DNA of 33,694 nt from assembly GCA_007125915.1 (NCBI GenBank), contig SLCH01000092.1, forward strand, positions 1 to 33,694, written 5' to 3'. Below the pieces are notes generated by a model. The model was given only the letters and a program-made list of their open reading frames with translations, had not been told where the DNA came from and searched no databases. Below, piece after piece: positions 25,801 to 33,694 of this stretch. The number at the start of each line of letters is the position of its first letter. The first letter of the stretch is position 1. The position numbers and the translations under genes were made by a program. The DNA comes from Syntrophobacteraceae bacterium. Lineage in GTDB: Bacteria; Desulfobacterota; Syntrophobacteria; Syntrophobacterales; Syntrophobacteraceae.

Positions 25801-26453
25801 AGCGGCTGCGGGCCCTCCTGGATTTCAGCGCTCTGGGGGCGGGCTTCAAGATCGCACTCAACGACCTTCAAATTCGCGGTGGCGGAACCATTCTGGGCGC
25901 CTCTCAGTCGGGGCATATCGCTGCCGTAGGGTATGAACTCTACATCGAACTGCTTGAGAAAGCGGTGAAGGAGCTCAAAGGGGAAAAACCTCACAATGAG
26001 ACCGTTGATCCGGAGATCAGCATTCCCATATCGGCATTCCTTCCCGATGCATTTATTCCGGATAATGACCAGCGGCTCCTGGGCTACAAGCGGCTGGCCA
26101 CGGCGGGCGACGAGTGGCAGGTGGAACAGCTGGCGGGGGAATGGCGCGACCGGTATGGCCCTTTCCCTGAAAGCGCCAGGAACTTGGTGCTCATGGCCAA
26201 GTTTCGTCTTTCGTGCAAAAAGCTGGGAATTGTGAAGGTGGATGCCGTTGAAAACAGCTTCGTCATCCAGTTTGAGAACTGGGAAAAGTTGCGGGCGTTC
26301 CTGCCCCACCTGGAGAAGAACAGGTGTGATCATGTCGTGGATTCGGAAGGAAAAGTGAAAATGGAAATCTGGGGCAAACACATGCCGCAGCGGGTGGCCC
26401 GCCTCAAAAGAATGTTGCAGGAGTATCCGAAAAATGGTAGTGATATTGAATGA
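22884..26453 (+). CDS. mfd: Transcription-repair coupling factor Mfd
   Basis: Mfd removes RNA polymerase stalled at lesions and recruits UvrA. From ATG 22884 it has 1189 residues, the normal size. In order: a UvrB-homology module (about 1-330, including EYGDFSRRGGILDVFSPLYP), the RNA-polymerase interaction domain starting near 525 (LRVGDHVVHVDHGIGVYKDL), and an SF2 translocase with Walker A GDVGYGKTE near 673, the DEEH box near 773, TATPIPRTLHMSLSGIRDLS and the TRG-type motif region. The C-terminal autoinhibitory D7 domain is preceded by GRVGRSTEQAYAYLLIP. An in-frame TTG at 22863 would add seven residues. No signs of damage. Confidence 0.97.
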   Translation: MENHASAAEISTGQKINQAMHSSRDVWEFLKNKRESVIVRGTQVPALAYLAVQCFKHTRRSLLFVTATDAEAEGFAETISFFLGVDGDKPRKTSQSRVFCFPSRTTRKSQSLNKSETVARRMETLYALRMGSAPSIVVTSALALMERLPPPEVLEKEVEYRVVGETFDLDAFTRRLIERGYYRVSLVTEYGDFSRRGGILDVFSPLYPWPCRLEFFGDELESVRLFHPTSQRSLGTQEELILIPASEIILNGFALERAKKALLDDVQQENLSPSAANVWLDKLQEGHQFGDFEGVMSVFYENLTSILSYLPPGALIFWSDESIIRKEMSETYWKILQKWNDRTSQQEWLRHPRELFFDTEELEALVSSGPFQHVRAHALSSTAPAGRVFDLATENHHELAISMRSHSNKERLLEPLARHLKNSVEEGFNAFLVCRQKERARRMAELLPAYGLEAQYSDQPFAQESYGSRAVKVLSGSLTKGFDWSAERLTVLAEEEIFGRRHPRRSSGRSPSGLFLNSFEDLRVGDHVVHVDHGIGVYKDLVHLNVRGIESDFLLLGYQDSDRLYVPVEKLQKVQKYLGVEGQDPRLDKLGGKSWEAAKRKAKETTERIAEELLQIFAARSVKEGFRFSLPDDLYHEFEAKFGYEETQDQLHAIEDVLKDMSSPRPMDRLICGDVGYGKTEVALRAAFKAVMDHKQVAMLVPTTILAEQHYQAFKERFEGFPVQVASLSRFKTSTQQKKLVEELSRGTVDVVIGTHRLLQKDVSFKDLGLIIVDEEHRFGVKHKEKLKQFRVSVDVLTLTATPIPRTLHMSLSGIRDLSTIETPPEDRRAIETFVCKYDEFTIKEAIHRELSRKGQVFFVHNHVQSIYQTAAFLSRLVPEARIAVAHGQMKERDLEKVMLDFIQRKIDVLVCTTIIESGLDIPAANTIVINRADKFGLAQIYQLRGRVGRSTEQAYAYLLIPDEHLITRDAQKRLRALLDFSALGAGFKIALNDLQIRGGGTILGASQSGHIAAVGYELYIELLEKAVKELKGEKPHNETVDPEISIPISAFLPDAFIPDNDQRLLGYKRLATAGDEWQVEQLAGEWRDRYGPFPESARNLVLMAKFRLSCKKLGIVKVDAVENSFVIQFENWEKLRAFLPHLEKNRCDHVVDSEGKVKMEIWGKHMPQRVARLKRMLQEYPKNGSDIE

Positions 26454-26510
26454 ATTCAGTAGCTTAATCAATTTCGTAAGTGATTGATGCCGTTGATGAA
26501 ACTGAGGACT

Positions 26511-26552
26511 CCATCTGACTCCTGAGGCGGTTTTTCTGCAGATGGGCTTTTT
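26511..26552 (+). terminator. Weak terminator-like hairpin between mfd and the surA-like gene
   Basis: CCATCTG at 26511-26517 pairs with CAGATGG at 26539-26545, then GC and a T run. The stem is only 7 bases with a 21-base loop, so it may act as partial attenuation at most, with surA transcription continuing from mfd or from an unseen promoter. Confidence 0.35.
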
Positions 26553-26577
26553 CAATGAATGAACGCAGGAGCATTTC

Positions 26578-27543
26578 ATGTGCCGGTGCATAAGGATCAT
26601 GTTTTTATTTTCTTGCATGACGCTGCTGGCGGTTCATGCCAGTGCCAATACCCTTGACCGAATCGTGGCAGTGGTCAACGGGGACTTGATTCTTCTGAGC
26701 GAACTGCAGAGCAGGGTTGAAGTCGTTGCCAGTGAATCTTCAGAGTTGAATCTTTCCAATCCGGTTGCGAGAGAACAGGTCGAGCGGGCTGTGCTGAACC
26801 AGATGGTTCAAGAGCAGCTGGCGGAACAGGAGGCCAGGCGCTTGAACATTAAGGTCAGCGAGTCGGAGGTGAATGAAGCCATCGCGTCCATCAAGAGGGA
26901 AAACAGATTCACCGATGATCAGCTCGAGTACCTCGTTCAACAGCAGGGCCTGACCATGGCTCAGTTCCGCCAGGACATCAGAAGGCAGCTGGAGCGCTCA
27001 CGCCTTGTGGACCGCGTCTTCAAGTCCAAAACCGTCATCACGGAAGATCAGGTGGATGCCTATTTGAAATCCCATCCGAGGGCGGCAGGTGCCGCAAGGG
27101 AAAAATACCGTCTTGCTGTCATCTTTCTTCCTTTTTCTTCCAATTCTCAGGACTCACATGCTCAAGACCGGGCGGCTGCGCAGAGCATCCTGGAGCGGTT
27201 GAACAGGGGGCAGGACTTTGCGGTGATGGCGGCTCAGTATTCAAAGGGGCCTGCCGCTGATGAGGGGGGCGACATTGGATACATGGCTGCCGATGAGTTG
27301 GCTCCCGATATCTCCGCAGCTGTCCGAGGGCTGGGTCCCAATGAAGTGTCTCCCGTCATTGAGGGAGCAGGGGGGCATTATATCCTCAAAGTCCTCGATG
27401 TGAGGCGGGAGGAAATGAGCTTGTCTCAGGTGGAGGCACGTGAAAAGGTGAAGAGGGAGTTGTTCCAGCAGGAGGTCACGCGCAAATTCGAAGACTGGGT
27501 GCGTGACCTGGAAAGCAGAGCTTTTGTGGATATTCGCCTGTGA
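26578..27543 (+). CDS. SurA-like periplasmic peptidyl-prolyl isomerase/chaperone
   Basis: A 321-residue exported protein. A signal peptide spans residues 1 to about 23 (hydrophobic FLFSCMTLLAV, then HASA). A SurA N-terminal chaperone domain follows (LDRIVAVVNGDLILLSELQS; LNQMVQEQLAEQEARRLNI), then one parvulin (PpiC) domain at about 175-280 (YSKGPAADEGGDIGYM; LGPNEVSPVIEGAGGHYIL). E. coli SurA has two parvulin domains; single-domain forms are usual in this phylum. The expected job is folding of outer-membrane proteins in the periplasm. ATG 26578 has AGGAG at 6 bases. rodZ follows after 27 bases. Confidence 0.9.
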   Translation: MCRCIRIMFLFSCMTLLAVHASANTLDRIVAVVNGDLILLSELQSRVEVVASESSELNLSNPVAREQVERAVLNQMVQEQLAEQEARRLNIKVSESEVNEAIASIKRENRFTDDQLEYLVQQQGLTMAQFRQDIRRQLERSRLVDRVFKSKTVITEDQVDAYLKSHPRAAGAAREKYRLAVIFLPFSSNSQDSHAQDRAAAQSILERLNRGQDFAVMAAQYSKGPAADEGGDIGYMAADELAPDISAAVRGLGPNEVSPVIEGAGGHYILKVLDVRREEMSLSQVEAREKVKRELFQQEVTRKFEDWVRDLESRAFVDIRL

Positions 27544-27570
27544 CCATCATGGTTTAGGAACTGGAAATTT

Positions 27571-28545
27571 ATGCGCGAGCTGGCCGAGTACTTGAAATCG
27601 GAAAGACTGAAGCGGGGACTGACGCTGGAAGATATTTCCAGGCAGGTGACTCTGAGCAAGAACGTCCTTCATGCCATGGAGGAGGGAGCCTTTGAAAAGA
27701 TAGGGACTCCCCTGCTCATTCGACGGTTTATCGCCTCCTATTGCTCCGCGCTGGGAATAGATTCCAGTGAACTCCTGGAGAAACACGCTGCTGAAATCAA
27801 TTCCATCAACCTGCAGCGGGCGGGGATAGAACGTTACAGCCGCTCACAGGATGCCTTTCGTCCCAAAAGCCGTAAAAAGCTTTTACTGGCTTTGATTTCT
27901 TTTGCTGTCATCGCTTCAGCCATTTATTGGGGCTTGCTGCTGTATGAAAACCGCAAAAGCGTGGGAAGTCTGCAGTCCCTGAGAACGGAGGGGTATCCTC
28001 AGCAGGAGATTCCCCCCGACTTGTCTGGAAAGTCTTCCCTCGTGGTCCAAAGTCAGTTGAGCAATGAAGTCAATTCCGAGGGGACAGATCCCTCTGCCCG
28101 CGATGGTTCCCAAGAGAGGGAAACGTCCATGGCGGGGACTCCATCAGGAGAATTTCCCTCGGAGCAGCCTGCTCCCGAGATGGACCCCGTTAATGAGAAG
28201 AATCATGCTGGATCGGCACAGACCCCGCCTGCCCGGGCTGTGGGGACTGCCGCCGCCGCGGAAGATGCTCGGACCCGCGAGGAAAGGGCGGGAAACCTTC
28301 TGAGTGTTCAAGCCACTCAGGAAGCATGGATCCAGGTGATCATTGATGGGACAACCACCGAAAGTATGCTCATGAAAGCCGGGGATAGCAGAGAATGGGC
28401 AGCTGGGGAATCGGTCCAGGTGGTTTTGGGAAACTCTGCTGGAGTGAGGATGCAATGGAACGGACAGCCCCTGAACTTGTCCGGGAGGCCGGGGGCGGTG
28501 ATGCGGTTTCGACTTCCCGACGCCAGGCTCTTGAATCAGGAATGA
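27571..28545 (+). CDS. RodZ-like helix-turn-helix membrane protein
   Basis: The architecture is that of RodZ, the cell-shape protein that links MreB to the membrane. A cytoplasmic Xre-type helix-turn-helix domain (residues 1-70, LKSERLKRGLTLEDISRQVT and FEKIGTPLLIRRFIASYCSA) is followed by a basic stretch and one transmembrane helix at about 100-121. A polar, Pro/Ser/Glu-rich periplasmic linker of about 120 residues leads to a C-terminal DUF4115 beta domain (about 245-320, SVQATQEAWIQVIIDGTT). 324 residues is normal. The linker is low complexity and probably disordered. The mreB partner is not in the window. The start is ATG 27571 with weak GGAA upstream. Confidence 0.87.
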   Translation: MRELAEYLKSERLKRGLTLEDISRQVTLSKNVLHAMEEGAFEKIGTPLLIRRFIASYCSALGIDSSELLEKHAAEINSINLQRAGIERYSRSQDAFRPKSRKKLLLALISFAVIASAIYWGLLLYENRKSVGSLQSLRTEGYPQQEIPPDLSGKSSLVVQSQLSNEVNSEGTDPSARDGSQERETSMAGTPSGEFPSEQPAPEMDPVNEKNHAGSAQTPPARAVGTAAAAEDARTREERAGNLLSVQATQEAWIQVIIDGTTTESMLMKAGDSREWAAGESVQVVLGNSAGVRMQWNGQPLNLSGRPGAVMRFRLPDARLLNQE

Positions 28546-28681
28546 AATCTGCTGATGCTGCGCCACACCATCGGGTTTTGGTCATGAGAGAGAGGAGCTT
28601 CTCATTCCGAGGGCAATGTTTCCCGGCACGGCAGTGTTTCTCCGGGGATGGCCATGGTGAGGGGCGTCCCCAAATAGGGCC

Positions 28682-29437
28682 ATGAAGGCAATCACCACAA
28701 GGGCAGTCATCTTGAAGACAAGAGACCTGGGTGAGGCGGACAGGCTGGTGACCTTTTTTTCCCAGTCGGAGGGGCGTCTCGCCGGTCTTGCCAAGGGTGC
28801 AAGAAAAAGCCGCAGGCGTTTTGTGAACAGTCTTGAACCATGCAGCCTTGTGCAGATGACTCTCAGAGTACGGAAGTCCCTGGTCTGGATTGAGGCCAGC
28901 AAACTCATAGAGCCCTATGCGGCCCTGAGAATGGATTTGGAGCGTTGGTTTCTGGCTGCCCTGGTCTGTGAGATCTTTCTGGAAATGACTCCCGAAGGAG
29001 AGCCTCAGGAGAAATGGTTTGACCTTCTGGAAGTCACCTTAAAACATCTCTCTTCAGATCGCGAACCTCTCAATGTAATCCTTTTATTCATTCTTCGTTT
29101 TTTGGATGCGGGCGGTTACCTTCCGGCGCTCGATGAATGCCATGTGTGCAAGGCACCTCTCCAGTCTTCGAGGTTTTGGTGCTGGCACACGCGCAAAGGG
29201 TCCCTCTCATGCGGAAAACATCCTTTGCAGGGGGGGAGGCAGGTTTTGAAACTGGACCTGGGCAGCCTGGTCCTCATAGACCTTTCCCGAAAAACGCCTC
29301 TTGACAGAGTGTGGCGGCACCGTTTTGCTCAAGACAAAAGGAGCCTTCTATTCCAGGGCCTCGCAGACATGATCAGCGCCCACACAGGAAAAGATCTCAA
29401 CTGTTTCAAAATGGTTCAAAAACTCTGTTTGATCTGA
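28682..29437 (+). CDS. recO: DNA repair protein RecO
   Basis: RecO loads RecA on SSB-coated gaps together with RecR and anneals single strands. The 251 residues begin with the OB-fold domain (TTRAVILKTRDLGEADRLVT; LAKGARKSRRRFVNSLEPCS). A helical C-terminal domain carries a zinc site formed by cysteines in DECHVCKAPL and GSLSC. Length and order are typical. The 136-base spacer before it contains small GC-rich hairpins (GGGGCGTCCCC about 15 bases upstream of the start) and no supported gene; the ribosome binding site AGGG is close to the ATG. ccdA follows after 27 bases. Confidence 0.93.
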   Translation: MKAITTRAVILKTRDLGEADRLVTFFSQSEGRLAGLAKGARKSRRRFVNSLEPCSLVQMTLRVRKSLVWIEASKLIEPYAALRMDLERWFLAALVCEIFLEMTPEGEPQEKWFDLLEVTLKHLSSDREPLNVILLFILRFLDAGGYLPALDECHVCKAPLQSSRFWCWHTRKGSLSCGKHPLQGGRQVLKLDLGSLVLIDLSRKTPLDRVWRHRFAQDKRSLLFQGLADMISAHTGKDLNCFKMVQKLCLI

Positions 29438-29464
29438 TGTGACCACGTAGAAAGGAACAGCAGC

Positions 29465-30172
29465 GTGGAATGGTTGGGACAGTTTGAATCGGTCGTTGCC
29501 ACCAGGCCCATCCTTGCCATAGCTTTGTCTTTCCTGGGGGGGCTGATGGCCGGATTCACTCCCTGCACCTACCCCATGCTTCCCATCACGGTGGCTTTCG
29601 TGGGTGGAAAGGCCCGGGGAAGCCGCTGGAAAGGTTTTGTTCTCTCCAGCTTCTATGTTTTTGGCATGGCCTTGGTCTATGCTTCCCTGGGAGCCTTTGC
29701 CGCCCTCACGGGCCAGATGTTTGGCGCTCTCACCATGAGCCACTGGACCTATTTGATCGTGGGCAATATCTGCCTGTTCTTTGGCCTGGTCATGCTGGAT
29801 GTGGTTCCTCTGAGGCCGCCGGCTTTCTTGAACCGTATCCAGGTGCGGGATATGCCCGGGCATGATATAATAACAAGCATGCTTCTTGGTGGAGCATCCG
29901 CACTTGTCATCGGCGCGTGCACAACGCCCATCCTGGGAGTGCTTTTAACCCTGGTCGCCACCAGGCAGGACGTGCTCTGGGGTATGGGGATGCTCTTCGC
30001 CTTTTCCTTTGGGCTGGGTGGTTTGGTGATTATAGTGGGCACTTTCACAGGGCTGCTTGCTTCCCTGCCTCGTTCGGGCGTATGGATGAGGCGTGTTCAA
30101 AAGTTTTTCGGTCTGCTCATGATTCTTGCGGCTCAGTACTTCTTTATCAAGGCAGGAGAATTCTGGTTATGA
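29465..30172 (+). CDS. CcdA/DsbD-family thiol-disulfide membrane transporter
   Basis: A 235-residue polytopic membrane protein with about six helices. Two conserved cysteine motifs, one per half (GFTPCTYPMLPI near residue 36 and IGACTTPILGV near 157), match the electron-carrying pair of CcdA/DsbD, which passes reducing equivalents from cytoplasmic thioredoxin to periplasmic partners. The size fits CcdA without DsbD's extra soluble domains. GTG 29465 is preceded by AAAGGAAC at 7 bases. Its stop overlaps the start of a TlpA-like thioredoxin (ATGA), which is probably the receiving partner. Targets could be c-type cytochrome apoproteins or other periplasmic thiol proteins. Confidence 0.9.
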   Translation: MEWLGQFESVVATRPILAIALSFLGGLMAGFTPCTYPMLPITVAFVGGKARGSRWKGFVLSSFYVFGMALVYASLGAFAALTGQMFGALTMSHWTYLIVGNICLFFGLVMLDVVPLRPPAFLNRIQVRDMPGHDIITSMLLGGASALVIGACTTPILGVLLTLVATRQDVLWGMGMLFAFSFGLGGLVIIVGTFTGLLASLPRSGVWMRRVQKFFGLLMILAAQYFFIKAGEFWL

Positions 30173-30693
30173 AAACAAAGTGTTCGAAAACTTCCCGCAT
30201 GGTGTGCTCCATGCTGTTGGCTCTCTTGCTGTCACTGGCTCTTGTTTATCCTGGCAGTGCTTCAGAGGTTGGAAAACGAGACTTCGAGACGAAGATGGCT
30301 CCCGATTTTGAACTCGACGATCTCGAGGGCGGCTCGGTCAAGCTGAGCGCCTTGAGGAATGAAAAAGCGGTGCTCATCTATTTCTGGGCCACATGGTGTC
30401 CTCACTGTGTTTCGATCCAGCCTAACCTCACTAAACTGCGAAGGGAAGTCAGCGAGCAGGACCTGGAAATCCTGGGCATCAACGTGGGTTCGGGCGACTC
30501 CCTGGAGAGAGTGAAGCGATTTCAAGAAAGGCATCCTGCTGACTGGCCCATCTTGTACGATGCGGACAGCAAAGTGACGAGAAGCTATGGAGTTCAGGGC
30601 ATTCCTCTCTTCATCCTGGTGGATCTGGAGGGGCGGGAAGTGTTTCGAGGAAACAGCTTTCCCGAGGATCCCATGGCACACACCAGGCAATGA
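30169..30693 (+). CDS. TlpA/ResA-like periplasmic thioredoxin
   Basis: A 174-residue exported thioredoxin-fold protein. An N-terminal signal segment (hydrophobic SMLLALLLSLALVY, then PGSAS) is followed by the AhpC/TSA-Redoxin-type fold starting MAPDFELDDLEGGSVKLSAL. The active site is FWATWCPHC (CxxC) and the cis-proline loop lies in GVQGIPLFILVD. It overlaps the upstream CcdA-like gene by four bases, so the two form a redox relay across the inner membrane. The C-terminus is slightly short (ends DPMAHTRQ), but the fold looks complete. The 163-base gap to glgC has no supported gene. Confidence 0.9.
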   Translation: MKTKCSKTSRMVCSMLLALLLSLALVYPGSASEVGKRDFETKMAPDFELDDLEGGSVKLSALRNEKAVLIYFWATWCPHCVSIQPNLTKLRREVSEQDLEILGINVGSGDSLERVKRFQERHPADWPILYDADSKVTRSYGVQGIPLFILVDLEGREVFRGNSFPEDPMAHTRQ

Positions 30694-30856
30694 ATTGCGC
30701 CTCAAGTCCTCCCCAATAGAGGTGTTCTCGACGGAGGAAACAGCTGTTCACAGGGTTGAAGAGAAGAAGGGGGGCGGCTTCATGAGCTTTCAAGAGCTCC
30801 AGGGCGTCTGCCTCCTGTTATTTTGAATCTGCAAGACGGAGTCAAGGGGGGGTTAT

Positions 30857-32137
30857 ATGAAAGATGTGCTCACCGTTATCATGGCAGGAGGCAAAGGAAC
30901 GCGGCTGATGCCCCTTACGGACGATCGTTCCAAGCCTGCGGTGCCTTTTGGCGGCATTTATCGGCTGATCGACATTCCCCTGAGCAATTGCATCAATTCG
31001 CAACTCTACAAGATTCTCATCTTTCCCCAGTACAAATCTCAATCGATGGTGGATCACCTCGAGGAAGGCTGGAATATTTTTTCAGGGGATCTGGGCCACT
31101 ACCTGCGCATTGCCGCTCCCCAGCAGCGGAGCGGGGATCAGTGGTATCAGGGGACTGCCGATTGCGTGCGCCAGAACATGTACCTCATAGAGCGGGAAAG
31201 CCCGAGGCATGTGCTCATTCTGTCGGGAGATCACGTTTACAAGATGGATTACGGGGCCTTTCGGGAATATCATGAGGAAACGGAAGCCGATGTCACCGTT
31301 GGGCTGCTGGAGGTGGATCGGGCTCAGGCTTCCGAGTTTGGCATAGCGGAGGTGGACAATGACATGCGCATTCGCGCGTGGGAGGAAAAGCCCGCGGATC
31401 CCAAGCCCATACCCGACGAACCCGAACGCTCCCTCGCTTCCATGGGGATTTACCTCTTCAAAACGAGCCTGCTGCTGGAGCTGCTCAAAAAGACCGACGC
31501 CGACGACTTCGGAAAGCACATCATTCCTGAACTGATCAAGGACCACAAGGTGATGGCGTATCCCTACAGGCGCCTCAATAAGATCAAAGACTACATTCAC
31601 ATGGTCGACCGCGACGGCATTCGGCGCTTGCGCCTGGTGGACGGCACCAAAGATTCCCAGTACTGGAGAGATGTGGGCACCCTGGATGCCTACTGGAATG
31701 CGAACATGGACCTCACGGGAGTGGACCCTTTCTTCAATCTTTATGGTTCACTCTGGCCCATTCGAACCTTTCAGCGACAGTATCCCCCGGCCAAGTTCGT
31801 GTTCAACCAGCCCGAAGCCAAACCGCCTCGAGTGGGCAGTGCGCTGGACTCCACAGTGTCTCCCGGCTGTATCATCAGTGGAGGAACCGTGCGCAGTTCG
31901 GTATTGTCTTACAAGGTGACCGTGCGCAGTTGGGCCCAGGTGGATGAATCGGTGATCATGGACGACGTGGAAATCGGCCGGGAATGCAGAATTAAAAAGG
32001 CCATCATCGACAAGCACAATGTCATTCCTCCCGGCACACAAATCGGCATCGATCCCAACGAAGACCGTAAGCGTTTTCATGTGACCCCCAGAGGCATCGT
32101 GGTCGTGCCCAAGCGTTACTTCAACCCGGAAGGGTGA
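30857..32137 (+). CDS. glgC: Glucose-1-phosphate adenylyltransferase GlgC
   Basis: GlgC makes ADP-glucose from ATP and glucose-1-phosphate, the committed step of bacterial glycogen synthesis. The 426 residues show the nucleotide-binding loop MAGGKGTRLMPLTDDRSKPA, QGTADCVRQN, LSGDHVYKMDY, FGIAEVD, the substrate-binding EEKP region, and a C-terminal left-handed beta-helix (residues about 320-420, with the hexapeptide-like VSPGCIISGGTV). The N-terminal activator region is of the standard type. It has a strong ribosome binding site (AAGGGGGG). Other glycogen genes (glgA, glgB) are not in the window. No terminator was seen in the 105-base convergent gap to gatA. Confidence 0.95.
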   Translation: MKDVLTVIMAGGKGTRLMPLTDDRSKPAVPFGGIYRLIDIPLSNCINSQLYKILIFPQYKSQSMVDHLEEGWNIFSGDLGHYLRIAAPQQRSGDQWYQGTADCVRQNMYLIERESPRHVLILSGDHVYKMDYGAFREYHEETEADVTVGLLEVDRAQASEFGIAEVDNDMRIRAWEEKPADPKPIPDEPERSLASMGIYLFKTSLLLELLKKTDADDFGKHIIPELIKDHKVMAYPYRRLNKIKDYIHMVDRDGIRRLRLVDGTKDSQYWRDVGTLDAYWNANMDLTGVDPFFNLYGSLWPIRTFQRQYPPAKFVFNQPEAKPPRVGSALDSTVSPGCIISGGTVRSSVLSYKVTVRSWAQVDESVIMDDVEIGRECRIKKAIIDKHNVIPPGTQIGIDPNEDRKRFHVTPRGIVVVPKRYFNPEG

Positions 32138-32242
32138 CCCTGAACCGCCGTTTCCTGAACCTTTCGAAAGATGGGCATTGCCCGCAGGCAAAGCCTTCTC
32201 ATGCTCCTGCAAAGCCGAAGGGGGACACGGGGTTTTTTGCGT

Positions 32243-33694
32243 TCACTCCAGGGTGGGTCCGTGTGTGTGATGATCCGTGGCCTGTTCAAATTGGTGGGCC
32301 ACTCGGAGAATGAATTCCTCTGTAAAATGAGGCCCCAGAATCTGAAGCCCTATGGGCATGTTGTCCCCGGAGAAACCGCAGGGAATGGAGATGCCGGGAA
32401 TTCCTGCGAGGCTGGCAGGCAGGGTGAAAACATCACTGAGGTACATCTGCAGAGGATCGTCAGCCTTTTCTCCGATGTGGAAAGGGGGAATGGGTGCCAC
32501 GGGGGTGATGAGGGCATCACACTTTTCGAAAGCTTCGATAAAATCATTGCGGATGAGGGTGCGCACCTGAGACGCTTTCTTGTAATAAGCATCGTAGTAG
32601 CCTGAAGAGAGGACATAGGTGCCCAGCATGATTCGCCTTTTCACTTCCGCTCCAAAACCCTCCGATCTGGATTTGCGGTAAAGGCTCAAGAGGTCCTGTG
32701 CACCGGTGCTGCGGTGCCCGTACTTGACACCATCGTATCTGGCCAGGTTGGACGAGGCTTCGGCGGGAGCGATGATGTAGTAAGCCGCAACACCATAATC
32801 GGTGTGCGGCAGGGAGACTTCCACCGTTTCCGCACCCAGCTCCCTGAATGTCTTAATGGCCTTTTCCATGGAAAGGGCCACATCGGGGTGAATGCCCTCG
32901 ATCATATATTCTCTGGGGATTCCCAGTTTCACTCCCGCAATGGATTTCTTGAGTCCCTCCACGTAGTCCGGCACGGGCAGATTCACAGAGGTGGTGTCTC
33001 TCGAATCGTACCCGGCAATGGTTTGCAGAAGGAGAGCCGCATCTTGCACATCCCGGGTGATGGGACCCACCTGGTCAAGGGAAGAAGCAAAGGCCACAAG
33101 CCCGTAGCGTGACACTCGGCCGTAAGTGGGCTTGAGGCCGACGACCCCGCAGAAGGATGCGGGCTGACGGATGGATCCCCCCGTGTCTGTTCCCAGGGAG
33201 GCGGCGCAAAGGCCCGCGGCTACGGCCGCAGCGGATCCTCCGCTGGATCCTCCAGGAACTTTGTTCAGATTCCAGGGATTGCGAGTGGGCCCGAAAGCTG
33301 AATTCTCATTGGAGGATCCCATGGCAAACTCGTCCATGTTGGTTTTGCCAAGGAAGATTGCGCCGGACCTTTTGACCCATTCTATGACCGTGGCATCGTA
33401 GGGGGCCACAAAATTTTCAAGCATTTTTGAGCCGCATGTGGTCTTTGTCCCCCTCATGCACAGCACATCCTTGATCCCCAAGGGCACTCCGGCCAGAGAA
33501 GAACGGTTCAGATCCTTGCGCCCTTCGTCGTAGAGAGCGGCTTCCCTGAGGGCGAGTTCGCCCATGACCGTCAGGTAGGCGTTGACTTTGGAGTCCAGGG
33601 TTTCGATGCGTTCCAGGTAGGCTTGGACCACTTCCGAAACCTTGATCTCTTTTTTCACCATCAAGGGACGCAGTTCATGGACGGTGAGCGAATG
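32243..33694 (-). CDS. gatA: Aspartyl/glutamyl-tRNA amidotransferase subunit A, 5' end cut by window edge
   Basis: GatA is the amidase subunit of GatCAB, which converts misacylated Glu-tRNA(Gln) and/or Asp-tRNA(Asn) to the amide forms. The amidase-signature Ser-cisSer-Lys triad region is visible: [10 protein letters not shown] (catalytic Lys), the glycine/serine-rich [16 protein letters not shown] and [18 protein letters not shown]. The C-terminal [16 protein letters not shown] is typical. Reading outward past the internal ATG at 33661, codons continue in frame as [10 protein letters not shown] to the window edge, matching the normal GatA N-terminus. The true start therefore lies a few codons beyond 33694. 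gatC and gatB are not visible. Confidence 0.96.
   Translation of the reverse strand, partial: HSLTVHELRPLMVKKEIKVSEVVQAYLERIETLDSKVNAYLTVMGELALREAALYDEGRKDLNRSSLAGVPLGIKDVLCMRGTKTTCGSKMLENFVAPYDATVIEWVKRSGAIFLGKTNMDEFAMGSSNENSAFGPTRNPWNLNKVPGGSSGGSAAAVAAGLCAASLGTDTGGSIRQPASFCGVVGLKPTYGRVSRYGLVAFASSLDQVGPITRDVQDAALLLQTIAGYDSRDTTSVNLPVPDYVEGLKKSIAGVKLGIPREYMIEGIHPDVALSMEKAIKTFRELGAETVEVSLPHTDYGVAAYYIIAPAEASSNLARYDGVKYGHRSTGAQDLLSLYRKSRSEGFGAEVKRRIMLGTYVLSSGYYDAYYKKASQVRTLIRNDFIEAFEKCDALITPVAPIPPFHIGEKADDPLQMYLSDVFTLPASLAGIPGISIPCGFSGDNMPIGLQILGPHFTEEFILRVAHQFEQATDHHTHGPTLE

Noticed and set aside
24435-26618. 727-codon open frame on the minus strand under mfd
   Set aside because: Antisense shadow; mfd shows every family motif on the plus strand and the minus frame has no recognisable domain.
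32138-32242. Repeated GCAAAGCC between glgC and gatA as a shared terminator
   Set aside because: The copies are direct, not inverted, repeats, so they do not form a stem.

Overview
The window reads as an ordinary chromosomal stretch of a Gram-negative, probably sulfate-reducing or syntrophic, bacterium of the Desulfobacterota (old Deltaproteobacteria; a Syntrophobacter-like lineage is my best guess). The basis is a Gram-negative division and cell wall (dcw) cluster with a meso-diaminopimelate type MurE, a SurA-like periplasmic chaperone, a selenocysteine synthase gene, moderate to high GC and protein style. The taxonomic call is inference; no rRNA gene is present. No tRNA, rRNA, insertion sequence, prophage or CRISPR array was seen.

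Region 1 (1-1542): a TetR-type regulator with an unusual N-terminal extension of about 115 residues lies behind a promoter that overlaps a perfect inverted repeat. It is translationally coupled (ATGA) to an acyl carrier protein gene, which ends in a strong terminator. A small unrecognised gene lies on the opposite strand.

Region 2 (1944-17812): a dcw operon on the plus strand: mraZ, rsmH, ftsL, ftsI, murE, murF, murD, ftsW, murC, murB, ftsQ, ftsA, ftsZ. It starts with a sigma70-like promoter and a 10-bp-period array of GTGGG boxes, the expected MraZ autoregulation site. Two members of the canonical order are missing. mraY (normally murF-mraY-murD) is replaced by a 4-base murF/murD overlap. 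murG (normally ftsW-murG-murC) is replaced by a 5-base gap. The products prepare UDP-MurNAc-pentapeptide precursors and the divisome, but both membrane-linked lipid I/II steps must be encoded elsewhere.

Region 3 (18184-22574): a cobalamin-type radical SAM protein, a DnaJ-like protein without the zinc-finger module, and selA on the minus strand.

Region 4 (22884-32137): mfd, a SurA-like peptidyl-prolyl isomerase, a RodZ-like protein, recO, a CcdA/TlpA thiol-redox pair and glgC, all on the plus strand. The window closes with gatA on the minus strand, cut off at its 5' end by the window edge.

Most of the window is housekeeping. The points most worth a second look are the loss of mraY and murG from an otherwise collinear cluster, the extended TetR regulator with its operator and coupled ACP (plus a look-alike operator behind ftsZ), the ambiguous start of ftsI at a homopolymer run, and the small minus-strand gene beside mraZ. 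I found no convincing novel multi-gene system.
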